Shown: positions 7,387 to 15,838 of the stretch, piece after piece | Numbering within the stretch: position 1 is the first letter of the stretch | Layout: each line of letters starts with the position of its first letter | Source: a virus | Strand: one strand, 5' to 3' | DNA: 24,929 nucleotides | Virus record (IMG/VR): IMGVR_UViG_3300025674_000360 | Coordinates: 1-24,929 of that record | Notes under the pieces: generated by a model | What the model was told of the DNA's origin: nothing | The model's database searches: none | The model's input: the letters and a program-made list of their open reading frames with translations, nothing else | Program-made: the position numbers and the translations under genes

Positions 7387-8928
7387 TTATAAGGTCGCTT
7401 CACTAACTATATTTCGGTCTAAACTTTGTGCCGAAGTAACCTCATTACTTACCACGTAGGCTTTTACAGGTTCACTACGTTGTTCTGCTATTACATTAGC
7501 TAATTGGTTAGTACCCGCTTGACCGATTACATTAAACGCAGGAGGAGCAGATGCAACCGCACCGCCTCCACCTCCAAAACCTCCTCTTGATGGTATGTTA
7601 GGTATTGGTGTACTATTGATTGCTCTTACCGCCTGTAAACCACTTGCTAAGGTTGTAGCCGTTGCAGTTATTTTTTGTATTGTTCCAAAAGGTTCTGGTA
7701 ATGTTGTTTCGTTTTTCCAAACTTGTGTTACCCCTTGATATGTGTTTATTAAGGCTTGTGCCGATGCTGCTGCTTTACCCGCCTTACTATTTGCACCTAA
7801 TAACCCTGCTATTTGTCCTAATGTATCTCCTGCAAACTTTAGTTTTTGTTCGTTGGTTAGCTTGTCTGCTTTTGTTTCTTCTTCTTTTTGTTTTTGGTAG
7901 TTTTTAAGTTGTTCTGCACCCGCTTCTGCACGTAGTTGTGTTTCTTTATCTATTCTAACTTGTAGCCTTGCAAAAGCCATATCATCAACCGCTTCTACTT
8001 TTACTACACCTTCCATTTTTTTGGCAATCTCGCCATCTATGTAGGCATCATTAAAGGCTTTTTGTTCTAGGAGTAACGCTTGTCTTCTAGTAAAGGCTTC
8101 TTTTTGTCTTGTAAGAGATTCTGTTTCTAAATCAGACACCCTTGCTACTACTTCTGCATACGCTCTTCTATCTTCTCTACTGCTTTCTCCTAATGCTAAT
8201 TGTTCTTTTAAGGTGTCTCTTCTTTGTTTTGCTATATCAAGTTCTAACTGTAACAACTTATCCTCACTTGCTAAAACCCTATCTAAAGCAGCTACCCTTT
8301 CGTCAAATGTTTTGTTTCTGTCCTCTGCTATTAATTTATCTTCAGCTATAGACTTTCTTAGTTCTGCACCAGAGGTAATAAGTTTTATCTCTGCATTTTC
8401 AATAGCTATTAAGGACTTTTCTAATTCTCTCGCTAAATCTACCTCTCTTTGTATTTCATCTCCTAAACCTTTAAACTGGTCTTTAGCAGAATCTAATGCG
8501 CCTCGCCAGTCCCCTTTAAATAGTTTTGTAAGAGACTCGCCTAATCCACTAATACGGTCTATAATAACATCGGTAGCAGCCTTTATACCCGCAAATGCTT
8601 CTCTTAATTTATCCGCCCCTCTTTCTGTTTTAGTAAAGAAGGTAATTAAAGTACCAAAGGCAACTATTAAAGCACCGATACCCGTAGATATTAAAGCACC
8701 TTTTAGGGTCTTCATACCTTTTATAACCCCACCGATAGAACTCGCAAATCCCTTAGTTTTAGTTATAGCACCCCCAAAAACACCATCAGCTAAACCACCT
8801 ATTTCCTCAAAGTTATTTTGTGTTTCCTTTGTTTCTTTTTGTACATCTTCTAATTGGTTCTTTAGCTTCTTTAAATCTTTTTCAGATTCTCCTGTTTTTA
8901 CTTCTACTTCTACTACATATTTTTCCAT
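7387..8928 (-). CDS. Tail tape measure protein
   Basis: This 513-residue protein sets tail length and occupies the tube lumen. It has an N-terminal coiled coil (SEKDLKKLKNQLEDVQKETK), a hydrophobic segment at about 79-98 (LISTGIGALIVAFGTLITFF), long charged helices through residue 370, and an Ala/Gly-rich C-terminus with ATATTLASGLQAVRAINSTP, a GGFGGGGG stretch and VVSNEVTSAQSLDRNI. That arrangement is characteristic of Bacteroidota siphophage tape measures. It is short for the family, implying a tail of the order of 75 nm using the usual 1.5 angstrom per residue. The ATG follows an AAACAAAGAAAGACA leader and overlaps the small upstream ORF by 16 bases. Confidence 0.85.
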   Translation of the reverse strand: MEKYVVEVEVKTGESEKDLKKLKNQLEDVQKETKETQNNFEEIGGLADGVFGGAITKTKGFASSIGGVIKGMKTLKGALISTGIGALIVAFGTLITFFTKTERGADKLREAFAGIKAATDVIIDRISGLGESLTKLFKGDWRGALDSAKDQFKGLGDEIQREVDLARELEKSLIAIENAEIKLITSGAELRKSIAEDKLIAEDRNKTFDERVAALDRVLASEDKLLQLELDIAKQRRDTLKEQLALGESSREDRRAYAEVVARVSDLETESLTRQKEAFTRRQALLLEQKAFNDAYIDGEIAKKMEGVVKVEAVDDMAFARLQVRIDKETQLRAEAGAEQLKNYQKQKEEETKADKLTNEQKLKFAGDTLGQIAGLLGANSKAGKAAASAQALINTYQGVTQVWKNETTLPEPFGTIQKITATATTLASGLQAVRAINSTPIPNIPSRGGFGGGGGAVASAPPAFNVIGQAGTNQLANVIAEQRSEPVKAYVVSNEVTSAQSLDRNIVSEATL

Positions 8929-9059
8929 TGTCTTTCTTTGTTTATCGTTTTAAATGCCCCCTTAAAGGTTTCTGGCAAGTAGTACTTACCCTGTGCTATT
9001 TTTATGTTTTCTGTTTCGCCTTTAGCTATCTCTAAAAGTTCTAATATGTTTTCTATCAT
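8913..9059 (-). CDS. Small conserved tail-block protein (48 aa)
   Basis: This short frame begins MIENILELLEIAKGETENIK and continues AQGKYYLPETFKGAFKTIN. It starts with an ATGA overlap to the 679-residue tail gene and ends inside the first codons of the tape-measure gene, so it fills the whole gap and is likely translated by coupling. I recall short proteins with a kYYLPETFK motif at this position in related phages. Its location between tail genes suggests a tail-assembly or structural role; nothing more can be said. Confidence 0.65.
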   Translation of the reverse strand: MIENILELLEIAKGETENIKIAQGKYYLPETFKGAFKTINKERQWKNM

Positions 9060-11095
9060 AGTTCGTTAAGTAGTTCTAGGTCGCTCTTACCTGTTTGTAG
9101 GTTTGTTTTAATAGAGTTTATCTTATAGGTCTTTCCGTTTATAATTACCCTGTTGTCTAGTGTGAGTTCTCGTATAATCCTTAAAGGCAAATAAGCCGTT
9201 ACTTTAGTTAGTCGGTTGAGTTGGCTAAAGATGTCTGATATGTAACTTTTGTGGTAGGTCTCAAACAAAGAATTAGTTAAGGTCGTGTCGGTTTCCCATT
9301 CGCTTAACTCTGCCGTAAAATGTATGTTGTCGGTTGAGGTTGCAGGGTCTAGTACTCTTGAATTAGAAGGTAGTATTGCAGAGGTTTTTTCTTTTGCGCT
9401 ATTAGGCTCGTTATCCCGCTCTACGTTTTCTACAAAAGAATAACTAATACCCGTCTTTAACTCCGCATAAAATATTAATGGTTCTTTGTGGTACGGGTTT
9501 AAATTATTATCCGTAAAAAGACCATACATAATATCTATGTAGTTTTGGGTAAAGTCATCCTTTAACCTTTCAAACTGCATATGATGAAAAGGTATCTCTA
9601 CCGTATAGAGTCCACCCGTTAGACTTTCTTCTCCTGCATTGTAATACGTAGCACCCCATTCCTTGTTTACAATCTGGTCGTATTTAGTAGCAAGTATCGT
9701 ACCCGTGTCTTTGTAAGCAAACTTTATTTCTTTATACGCTAAAGGAACATCTACTTGAGATTCTGTTACATCTACGAACTCGCTTATATCATACGAATCT
9801 GCACCGCTATAAAAGTTGTCTAAGGTGTCTACTTGTACTACGTTGTTTTCGTCTATGTAAGCCACAAGGTTAAACATCTTCCATAACGCATTTAAGAAAT
9901 CCATTATCTTCATTTCTGGAATCTGTTGGCTTATCACAAAAGCAAAGTCTGGGTTATAAGTAACGTTGTTAGAGTCAAACGTAAAAGACCCTCCACCGTC
10001 TTGTGTGTGTGTTACCGTCCATCTGATTTTACTAATTGTTACAGGTAGGTTTAACGGAACAACATACACATCATAAGAACCTGTTGCATAAGAATAATCA
10101 GCAGGGTAAGAAAAGGTTTGAGAACCAGATACAAAATCACTCCTAAATACTACATTACCACCGTTCTTAATTATTATAGCGTATTGGTCGGTATCACTTG
10201 ATGTTATAGCTAAGGAAAAAGTAGAAATGTTTGCAGGGTTTACAGACATCCCTAAAAATGTACCCGTCATATTTACAAACGTATCTCCACCTGTACTAAA
10301 CCCCGTTACTTGTATTTGTGTTTCGTCTTCAAGGTTTTCTACAAGTCCACTCTTACGATGTAACCATATAAATAAATCGTCATACCTTGCGTTGGTTGAA
10401 GTAAAGAAGTCTGTAGAAAAAGAAAGACCGTTAGGTGTTAGATAATCGGTTTCTATAGCCTCTACTATCTTTCTTACCCTTAGAGCGTATTTTAGTTGAT
10501 TCCATCGTACCCCTCTGTGTACACTCGTACTTACAAACTCTATATTGTCTACTTCGCTTCCTATTGCCGTGTTTTCAGAAGAATCGTAATAGAGTCTTTG
10601 GGAGTGTGTAATTAAGGGTACTATAAGGTCTACTCCTGCTTGTGATGGGTCTAGGGTTAAACCTGATTCTATATCACTTGCCGTATACTCGGTGTTAAAT
10701 GTGCTTAAATCAAGGTTGTTTAGTTTGTCCTCTCCTATGATGTCTTTGAGTTGTATGCTATTCCCAAAGAAGGTAATTCTATATGCGTGTGCTTTGTTGT
10801 TTTTTAGGTTTACCCCGTCTAACTTAATCTTACCTTTTTTAAATAAGATGTGGTTTAGGTCTATGTGTGCTGCTACCTTTTTTCTTGCATCAAACCCGTC
10901 TACTATATCACTATTGTAGTAATGCTCAAATATCTTATTATTCTCCTTAGAAGCGGGTACGGTAAAAGACTGTGTAAAGTCCGTAAATATCTTATCTACA
11001 TCTTTAGCGTTTTTTAAGGTTTGGGTTATAGTTATCGTCTCATCATCAAACAACTCTACCCTACTATCCCCTATGTATAATTGTACCTGTTGCAT
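9056..11095 (-). CDS. Large tail structural protein (distal tail/baseplate candidate)
   Basis: This 679-residue protein starts MQQVQLYIGDSRVELFDDET, followed by KNAKDVDKIFTDFTQSFTVP, a signature I associate with a conserved flavobacterial phage virion protein. It is mainly beta-rich, with FVISQQIPEMKIMDFLNALWKMFNLVAYIDENN in the middle and LTLDNRVIINGKTYKINSI near the end, reminiscent of hub or baseplate proteins. It is encoded next to the tape measure, as distal tail components usually are. The start overlaps the upstream stop by one base (TAATG). Exact role in the tip is not known. Confidence 0.65.
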   Translation of the reverse strand: MQQVQLYIGDSRVELFDDETITITQTLKNAKDVDKIFTDFTQSFTVPASKENNKIFEHYYNSDIVDGFDARKKVAAHIDLNHILFKKGKIKLDGVNLKNNKAHAYRITFFGNSIQLKDIIGEDKLNNLDLSTFNTEYTASDIESGLTLDPSQAGVDLIVPLITHSQRLYYDSSENTAIGSEVDNIEFVSTSVHRGVRWNQLKYALRVRKIVEAIETDYLTPNGLSFSTDFFTSTNARYDDLFIWLHRKSGLVENLEDETQIQVTGFSTGGDTFVNMTGTFLGMSVNPANISTFSLAITSSDTDQYAIIIKNGGNVVFRSDFVSGSQTFSYPADYSYATGSYDVYVVPLNLPVTISKIRWTVTHTQDGGGSFTFDSNNVTYNPDFAFVISQQIPEMKIMDFLNALWKMFNLVAYIDENNVVQVDTLDNFYSGADSYDISEFVDVTESQVDVPLAYKEIKFAYKDTGTILATKYDQIVNKEWGATYYNAGEESLTGGLYTVEIPFHHMQFERLKDDFTQNYIDIMYGLFTDNNLNPYHKEPLIFYAELKTGISYSFVENVERDNEPNSAKEKTSAILPSNSRVLDPATSTDNIHFTAELSEWETDTTLTNSLFETYHKSYISDIFSQLNRLTKVTAYLPLRIIRELTLDNRVIINGKTYKINSIKTNLQTGKSDLELLNEL

Positions 11096-12198
11096 TATCT
11101 GATATTCTGTATTTGGTCAAAAGCAAAATCAAAGTCTATAGTATAAGCTACTAAAGAGTCGTTTAAGCGTGTTTTAAAGGTCTGTGAGGACGTTTTAGGT
11201 TTTGCAGGGTATAAAGTACCATCTAAAGTAATCCAGACCTTCTCGCTTAACATTAGTTCTTCTATCCAAGCGTTGTAGTCTTCGTTTACATATCCCGTAC
11301 TTAGTTGTACGCTTCTTTTACCTTGTTTGTCGTATTGGTTGTATTGGTGTTTAGCTACATTGTAAGTAAGGGTACTAAAGTCTATTACGTTTGCTTTGTA
11401 TTCTTCTCCCGTTACATTTATACTCTCTGTTGTTTTGCCTGTAAAGTATAAGTCTTGTAATGCACCCCACCGATTGTAAAAAGTAACCTTTACCGATTCG
11501 TGCTTAGTACAATTCAAGTCCTCTATTAAAATAGTGTATCTAATAGTTGGTAGACTTGGTAGTGCTGCATCTTCATATAACTCTACCTTATCGTAAGATG
11601 TTCCTACACTTATATAATAAATCTGTGCATCCGTATTAGTTGAATTAGATATAGCAGTCTCGGATTGTTCCACATCATTAGTATAAAGTTTAAATCTCCA
11701 ACCCGATAAATTACCATCTGTATTATCTACGTTTACAGGTATGCGTATAACCTCATCGCTTGGTCTGTATATTGTAACTTCTGAAGAAGGTGTATCTACT
11801 CTATCCGTAATAAATACGGGAGTATCTGTTGTGTAGTTTATTCCTTCGTTGTATAGCGTAAATCCATCATAAGCCAAATAGTAATTATTGGTATATCCAG
11901 ACCCTATTTGTGTGCCATCTGATTCGTAGAGTTTTGCAGCTAACCTAACCCATACAGGTTCGTTGTCGTACGTACCATCAAACTCGGTTTCTATGTAATC
12001 TCTTATAAGTTCGCTTACCTCAAATACCACATAGTTAGTCGTTCCCGTTTCGTACTTTTTAAGAGAATACTGAAACGTAGAAGGGGGTGGTAATTTATTA
12101 CCTGTGTAAATACTTATGTCAAGTTCTACGTAATTGAGATTCGTATCGCTATACTTTATGTAGTATGGACTTCTTACTTTAATTCTAGTCTCGCTCAT
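11095..12198 (-). CDS. Tail structural protein, unknown role
   Basis: This 367-residue beta-rich protein starts MSETRIKVRSPYYIKYSDTN and contains repeated strand-turn-strand patterns. Its C-terminal part has VKVTFYNRWGALQDLYFTGK, resembling conserved tail proteins of Bacteroidota siphophages. It is coupled by ATGA to the gene upstream and by TAATG to the 679-residue tail protein, and the pair probably forms part of the distal tail. No enzymatic motif is visible. Confidence 0.6.
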   Translation of the reverse strand: MSETRIKVRSPYYIKYSDTNLNYVELDISIYTGNKLPPPSTFQYSLKKYETGTTNYVVFEVSELIRDYIETEFDGTYDNEPVWVRLAAKLYESDGTQIGSGYTNNYYLAYDGFTLYNEGINYTTDTPVFITDRVDTPSSEVTIYRPSDEVIRIPVNVDNTDGNLSGWRFKLYTNDVEQSETAISNSTNTDAQIYYISVGTSYDKVELYEDAALPSLPTIRYTILIEDLNCTKHESVKVTFYNRWGALQDLYFTGKTTESINVTGEEYKANVIDFSTLTYNVAKHQYNQYDKQGKRSVQLSTGYVNEDYNAWIEELMLSEKVWITLDGTLYPAKPKTSSQTFKTRLNDSLVAYTIDFDFAFDQIQNIR

Positions 12199-12713
12199 TC
12201 TGTTGTGTATTGTAAAAATTCGTCTATGTCTAATGCAAAGGCTTGTATAACCTCTTCTGGTAAATTCATAAAGGCTTTCTCAAAAGGCTTAGTAAAAAAC
12301 AACGTAGCTTTTATCCCTTTACGATAAACACTCGTTGCTATTGCATACTTTAAACTTTGTCTTGTTATAAATCTTCCTTTATCGTCTCGTATTCCTTTTA
12401 TACCTTTCTTGATTACCCACTTGTCTAAACTCTTTGGGGGTATCATCTTAAACCTACCCGAATACTTGTAAGGACTTTGCCTACTCTCTGCGTATGTACT
12501 CTGACTTCCTTGTACCCCTTCGTCTATAAACTTACCGTACTCCATCATAAAGAACTCCATAAAAACCGAGTTAGGCATAACCTTTAAGTCATACCCTAAA
12601 CTACCGTACAAGTCCCCTGTAGCGTTTATTTTATTCTTGGTAAGGTTCGTACGGGATTGTTGTACTACATACTTACCAAACTTGTTTAGTTCTTCTTTTA
12701 CGTTTTTTAACAT
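12195..12713 (-). CDS. HK97 gp10-like neck/tail-completion protein
   Basis: The protein has 172 residues. The layout fits the HK97 gp10-like family of tail-completion proteins: an N-terminal helix (MLKNVKEELNKFGKYVVQQS), a NATGDLYGSLGYDLKV strand region, MEFFMMEYGKFIDEGVQG, then PPKSLDKWVIKKGI. The YGxFIDxGVxG segment is the most telling. The start overlaps the upstream gene by seven bases. It likely joins the tail to the head connector together with the gene upstream. Family assignment is by pattern, not search. Confidence 0.65.
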   Translation of the reverse strand: MLKNVKEELNKFGKYVVQQSRTNLTKNKINATGDLYGSLGYDLKVMPNSVFMEFFMMEYGKFIDEGVQGSQSTYAESRQSPYKYSGRFKMIPPKSLDKWVIKKGIKGIRDDKGRFITRQSLKYAIATSVYRKGIKATLFFTKPFEKAFMNLPEEVIQAFALDIDEFLQYTTE

Positions 12714-13156
12714 ACGTCTACATCGTTTTCTATCATAACCTCAAAGGTTATCACAACACCCGCTACTTGATTCTCAAACCTATCCGTAAAAGGTTCTATA
12801 GTTGCATCTCCTTCTACTTGGTACTTGTCTACAAATAGAGTTCCTATCCGCATCTTCTGGACTAACTTGTTTACTACCGCTAGTTGAGTGTTTAAGACAT
12901 CCTGTTCGTTGCTTCTCTCAAACCCATCGTCTTCCTCTTTGGTTACATCTACTAAGTCCATAGCTATTACACTTACACTAAATCGTAAGACCTGTTCGTT
13001 GCTTGTGATAGCGTTTAGTATTACGTGGCTTAAAGGATAGATAGTTTGTTTTTCTAAGTCTACCTGTGTGATGTCCCCGAAAGTAACCTTATTAACGTCT
13101 ATGTCTGATTCTAAGGTTTCTCGTATCTTCTCTAGTACTCTGTATAATCCGTTCAT
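12707..13156 (-). CDS. Tail terminator-like protein (candidate)
   Basis: This 149-residue alpha/beta protein has MNGLYRVLEKIRETLESD at the N-terminus, IYPLSHVILNAITSNEQVLR in the middle and a strand GVVITFEVMIENDVDVC at the end. This size and fold pattern and its place directly after the tail chaperone and beside the gp10-like gene fit a tail terminator. Its ATG overlaps the stop of the -1 frame extension of the chaperone (ATGA), which supports that extension being translated. Confidence 0.5.
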   Translation of the reverse strand: MNGLYRVLEKIRETLESDIDVNKVTFGDITQVDLEKQTIYPLSHVILNAITSNEQVLRFSVSVIAMDLVDVTKEEDDGFERSNEQDVLNTQLAVVNKLVQKMRIGTLFVDKYQVEGDATIEPFTDRFENQVAGVVITFEVMIENDVDVC

Positions 13157-13407
13157 CTGTATTTTTTCTTTAGTTCTTGTGCTTCTATTTCTGACCGCTC
13201 TTTCTCAAAACTCAACAAGGTCAAACATTGATGTACTCCTAATGTAGTGATATGTTCAAATCGTCTAAGGTCTCCTTGAGCAAGTTGATATATTGATTGA
13301 TACCAACCCCATTTTTCTCCGAATTGAGATACTGCACTATATTGCTCTCCTCCTCCTGCTCTAAATAGTCCGTCATAAGTCTGGATAAGTCTATCCCTAA
13401 ACGGTAA
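13153..13407 (-). CDS. -1 frame extension of the tail assembly chaperone (programmed frameshift product)
   Basis: The -1 frame relative to the chaperone gene stays open from about 13480 to a TGA at 13155-13153. It encodes convincing protein, including GEKWGWYQSIYQLAQGDLRR and then FEHITTLGVHQCLTLLSFEK. There is no ATG or GTG in this frame, so it needs a shift from the upstream frame. A run of nine T on the minus strand (13414-13406) provides a perfect T TTT TTT slippery heptamer in the chaperone frame; slipping there would add 84 residues, giving a product of about 243. An A5 run near 13316 is a weaker alternative site. G/GT-type tail chaperones of many siphophages use such a -1 shift. The stop overlaps the next start as ATGA. 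Confidence 0.75.
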   Translation of the reverse strand, partial: LPFRDRLIQTYDGLFRAGGGEQYSAVSQFGEKWGWYQSIYQLAQGDLRRFEHITTLGVHQCLTLLSFEKERSEIEAQELKKKYR

Positions 13408-13883
13408 AAAAAAAGCAAGGAAGATATAACTACATCTAAAGGCATATCCTTTAAGTGTTCCGCGTCTACTACGTCATAGTCCACTATATTGTATCGTTCT
13501 CCGTATTTGTCTTTTATGGGTCTGTATAGTACCGACATCGCCCTGTGCATATTCTTCCAGTCCCCTAAGAACGTATCTAAGTCTATGTACTCTCCGAAAC
13601 TAATATCATCAAGGTTAGGTATAAAACCGTATTCCTGTCCCTTTAGAGAGAACTTTCTTATAAGTTGAGGTTGTTGGTTTAGTAGTTCGTCTAAGTGGCT
13701 TATAATGGCTTTAACGTCCTTTATACGCATAGACATCGCTTCGGTTAGTTTAACCCCACAGAATATCTCTAACATCTTCTGCGCTACAAATTGTTCGTCT
13801 GTTTGTTCTATCCTCAAGAACTTCTGATACTGCCCTAATGTAATCTCGTTTAGAGAATCGGGTACGTTTATTTCTAACTTCAT
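13239..13883 (-). CDS. Tail assembly chaperone (G-like, unshifted product)
   Basis: This 214-residue protein, MKLEINVPDSLNEITLGQYQ at the N-terminus, contains GFIPNLDDISFGEYIDLDTF and MHRAMSVLYRPIKDKYGERY, which I associate with tail chaperones of Bacteroidota siphophages. The frame ends LKETLDDLNISLH. An overlapping -1 frame encodes the rest of a longer product (see 13153-13407). As in lambda G/GT, a minority shifted product would help load the tail tube subunits onto the tape measure. It opens the virion block, after a strong terminator and with the repeated CGTTATATAGATATG element at its start. Confidence 0.7.
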   Translation of the reverse strand: MKLEINVPDSLNEITLGQYQKFLRIEQTDEQFVAQKMLEIFCGVKLTEAMSMRIKDVKAIISHLDELLNQQPQLIRKFSLKGQEYGFIPNLDDISFGEYIDLDTFLGDWKNMHRAMSVLYRPIKDKYGERYNIVDYDVVDAEHLKDMPLDVVISSLLFFYRLGIDLSRLMTDYLEQEEESNIVQYLNSEKNGVGINQYINLLKETLDDLNISLH

Positions 13884-13899
13884 ATCTATATAACGAAAT
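13881..13899 (-). promoter_or_regulatory. Repeated start element CGTTATATAGATATG, copy 3
   Basis: Minus strand ATTTCGTTATATAGATATG, ending in the chaperone start codon. TAGATTTCG just upstream also resembles a flavobacterial TAnnTTTG -7 box, and TTGC lies 25 bases before the TTTCG. It directly follows the terminator at 13926-13952, so transcription of the virion genes probably starts here. Confidence 0.55.
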
Positions 13900-13925
13900 C
13901 TAAACCCGATTTTTAAAATAAAGGC

Positions 13926-13952
13926 AAAAAAAAAGACCCCCCGAAGGGAGTC
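13926..13952 (-). terminator. Rho-independent terminator with UUCG loop
   Basis: On the minus strand GACTCCC, TTCG loop and GGGGGTC form a 7-bp stem (one G-U), followed by nine T. It ends transcription of the two small genes at 14000-14562. A second short hairpin (GACCT, ATT, AGGTC; 13959-13971) lies just upstream of it. Confidence 0.9.
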
Positions 13953-13999
13953 CTGTCTGACCTAATAGGTCTTGACTAACTAAACAAAAAAATGAAAAA

Positions 14000-14227
14000 T
14001 CACATATTGTTTGTTCTTTTGGAGAATAATAAGTCCTGTGCTGCTTCAAGACATTCTTCGTGCGATGCGTGTCTGTATACTACTACTTCGCTTTCGTCTT
14101 CTACTTGCCAGTCTTCTCCTAATGATGGTCTGACGAGAAACATTCTATTAGGGTGTACTTCTAATACCCATTCTTCTCGTCCTGTGTTGTCATTTCTACT
14201 GATTCTTTCTAGTGCGTTTATTTTCAT
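14000..14227 (-). CDS. Small acidic accessory protein, unknown
   Basis: I chose the ATG at 14227 (75 residues; MKINALERISRNDNTGREEW) because it has the ACAAAGAACATT leader seen at several other starts here. The longer frame to 14314 would run through a hairpin terminator and into the upstream gene. The protein contains VLEVHPNRMFLVRPSLGEDW and ends with a helix, SHEECLEAAQDLLFSKRTNNM. No known domain is recognised. It forms a two-gene cassette with 14296-14562 between the terminase and tail blocks, bounded by terminators, like a moron-type insertion. Confidence 0.65.
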   Translation of the reverse strand: MKINALERISRNDNTGREEWVLEVHPNRMFLVRPSLGEDWQVEDESEVVVYRHASHEECLEAAQDLLFSKRTNNM

Positions 14228-14249
14228 AATGTTCTTTGTTTTATATATT

Positions 14250-14277
14250 ATATAAAAGGCGAATATTTCTATCCGCC
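14250..14277 (-). terminator. Hairpin terminator between the two small genes
   Basis: On the minus strand GGCGGATA, a GAAA tetraloop and TATTCGCC form an 8-bp stem (one G-T pair), followed by TTTTATATAATATAT. The U-run is short, so it may be a partial terminator or a 3'-end stabiliser. Confidence 0.6.
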
Positions 14278-14295
14278 AAATATCTACATATTTTT

Positions 14296-14562
14296 TTATT
14301 TTCTTGATTTGCATTTTTCTATGCAGCCAATAGTGTTAGCTATTGCTACGTCAGTATGATACAGGCTAAACATATCGATGTATTCTGATTCCCAGATGTC
14401 TTCATCTTCGAAGTATTCATCTAAGTAAACACCGAAGCAAGTGTTTTCTAGTCTGATGTCGATTCTTTTACCGCTTGGTAATGTATATAACACCTGTTCC
14501 AATTCGCCGCTTCTTAGCTTTGTTAATTTTAATGTTAAGTTGATAATTTCAAAAGTTGTCAT
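14296..14562 (-). CDS. Small accessory protein, unknown
   Basis: I chose the ATG at 14562 (88 residues; MTTFEIINLTLKLTKLRSGE), which follows the AAAACAAAGAAATT leader; the longer in-frame start at 14610 would lie inside the promoter-like element. The sequence includes VLYTLPSGKRIDIRLENTCF and an acidic segment DEYFEDEDIWESEYIDM. It is soluble and acidic with no recognised domain. Its own promoter-like motif upstream (14589-14617) suggests control separate from the terminase genes; an early or host-takeover role is only a guess. Confidence 0.65.
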   Translation of the reverse strand: MTTFEIINLTLKLTKLRSGELEQVLYTLPSGKRIDIRLENTCFGVYLDEYFEDEDIWESEYIDMFSLYHTDVAIANTIGCIEKCKSRK

Positions 14563-14588
14563 AATTTCTTTGTTTTTGTTTGTTTCTA

Positions 14589-14617
14589 CGAATATAGAAC
14601 TTATTAACAATACAAAC
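14589..14617 (-). promoter_or_regulatory. Promoter-like motif P1 shared with 19938-19969
   Basis: On the minus strand GTTTGTATTGTTAATAAGT is followed by TCTATATTCG. TATATTCG is close to the flavobacterial TAnnTTTG -7 box. The block ATTGTTAATAAGT-NN-TATATT recurs upstream of the gene at 19916, and both genes also share an AAACAAAGA leader just before the ATG. Confidence 0.6.
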
Positions 14618-14638
14618 CAAATTTATTTACAATTTTTT

Positions 14639-15838
14639 TTATCTAACTGCATAGCTTCCGTAGTTTGGGTTCTTGAGTTGGTAGGTTATAGCGTACCTAG
14701 CTGCATCTATTAAGTGGTCAAATCCGTTGTCTTTTGGTGTGTTGCTTCTTGTGTCTAACCAGACGTAGTTGTTTAGTTCTTTGATTAGGTTCTTGCTATT
14801 AGGGTCTACTATTAAGTCGTAGTCTTGCATTATGGTTATCCCCTCTGCTACGGTTGTCTTTTTTATTCCCTTTATGTTGAGGTCTGATTTTAGTTCTGTG
14901 ATAAGTCGCTTTTCTGCCGAGTCTGCTATAATTAAACTTCTACCTGCGTATTGCTTATTTAAAGCACGTATCTCGCTAGTTGTTAGGTTGTACTTATAGA
15001 AACACTCCTTTAGGTATATAAGTTTGTTAGAAGTGTCTATAGATACCTCTACGAGCGTGGTAGGGTCTGTCATACCGTAATCCTGTCCAAAGATGCTACT
15101 CATATGTGGTGCAAAGTCCCCTAGTGTCCAATTCTGAAATATAACACCTTCTGCTTTATTTAACCATCCCCCTAGCATAATGTGGTTATACCTTTCTGGT
15201 CTTCGTTCCTTCATTACGTTAGCTTGTTGTAGGAAAGAATCTGATAGGTGTTTTAGGTTGTCTTTATAAGTAGTGTGTATGTAAGTAGTGTCGTTCTTTG
15301 TTAGGTTGCTTCCCTCCCTTACGCCTTTGTCCTCAAAGAATCTTCTGTATACAAAGTGTTCTTTAGTCGCAGGGTTCATTATCAGAAATACTCTATTGGG
15401 TAAGTATTTGTGTCTTATAGAAAGGTCTATCTTGTCAAATATACTTTCGTCTGTAAGTTCTTCTGCTTCGTCTAATACCCACGTAGAAACTCCTTGTAAG
15501 GATTTAAGGTTAGCCGTTTGGTCTCCGCTACTTGTTTTGATTCCCCTAAATAATATCTTACTATTAGATTCTATGTTTACGATTTCGTCCTTTGTGATGT
15601 AGAACATACTTCTTAAATCAAGTAGGTCTATCTTTTCTAAGAACTCTGGTATAATAGAAATGTGAGCAGACTTTAAGGTATACCTCGTAAATAAGATTGT
15701 GTGTCCTTCCTCTAATGTCAAAAGAAGTATAAGGGTAGTGATGTTAAAACTCTTACCGCTACCCCTACCTCCCGTTATTATCGTATACCTTGATTCTGAT
15801 TGTGGGACGAGTTTGTATTGGCTCTGTAACTCAATCAA
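14639..15838 (-). CDS. terL: Terminase large subunit
   Basis: This 399-residue protein is the packaging motor, which translocates DNA into the prohead and cuts the concatemer. The ATPase domain has Walker A GGRGSGKS (23-30) and Walker B with catalytic acid TWVLDEAE (119-126). The C-terminal RNase-H-like nuclease shows FGQDYGMTDPTTL (D253), LIIADSAEKRL (D306) and NGFDHLIDAARYA (D374/D378). This is the usual layout of PBSX/Terminase_3-type large subunits, at normal length. The start overlaps the small subunit gene by eight bases. A promoter-like element for the next two small genes lies right behind its stop. Confidence 0.95.
   Translation of the reverse strand: MIELQSQYKLVPQSESRYTIITGGRGSGKSFNITTLILLLTLEEGHTILFTRYTLKSAHISIIPEFLEKIDLLDLRSMFYITKDEIVNIESNSKILFRGIKTSSGDQTANLKSLQGVSTWVLDEAEELTDESIFDKIDLSIRHKYLPNRVFLIMNPATKEHFVYRRFFEDKGVREGSNLTKNDTTYIHTTYKDNLKHLSDSFLQQANVMKERRPERYNHIMLGGWLNKAEGVIFQNWTLGDFAPHMSSIFGQDYGMTDPTTLVEVSIDTSNKLIYLKECFYKYNLTTSEIRALNKQYAGRSLIIADSAEKRLITELKSDLNIKGIKKTTVAEGITIMQDYDLIVDPNSKNLIKELNNYVWLDTRSNTPKDNGFDHLIDAARYAITYQLKNPNYGSYAVR

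Noticed and set aside
8213-8953. A 246-codon plus-strand frame opposite the tape-measure gene
   Set aside because: It is antisense to a clear tape-measure protein, is Ser/Leu-rich like a complement shadow, and has no start-leader motif.
14130-14141. CTGACGA followed by GAAA on the plus strand, resembling a second hammerhead core
   Set aside because: There is no stem II between the two core parts and no matching stem I or III; it is the complement of a coding segment (LVRPSLGEDW).
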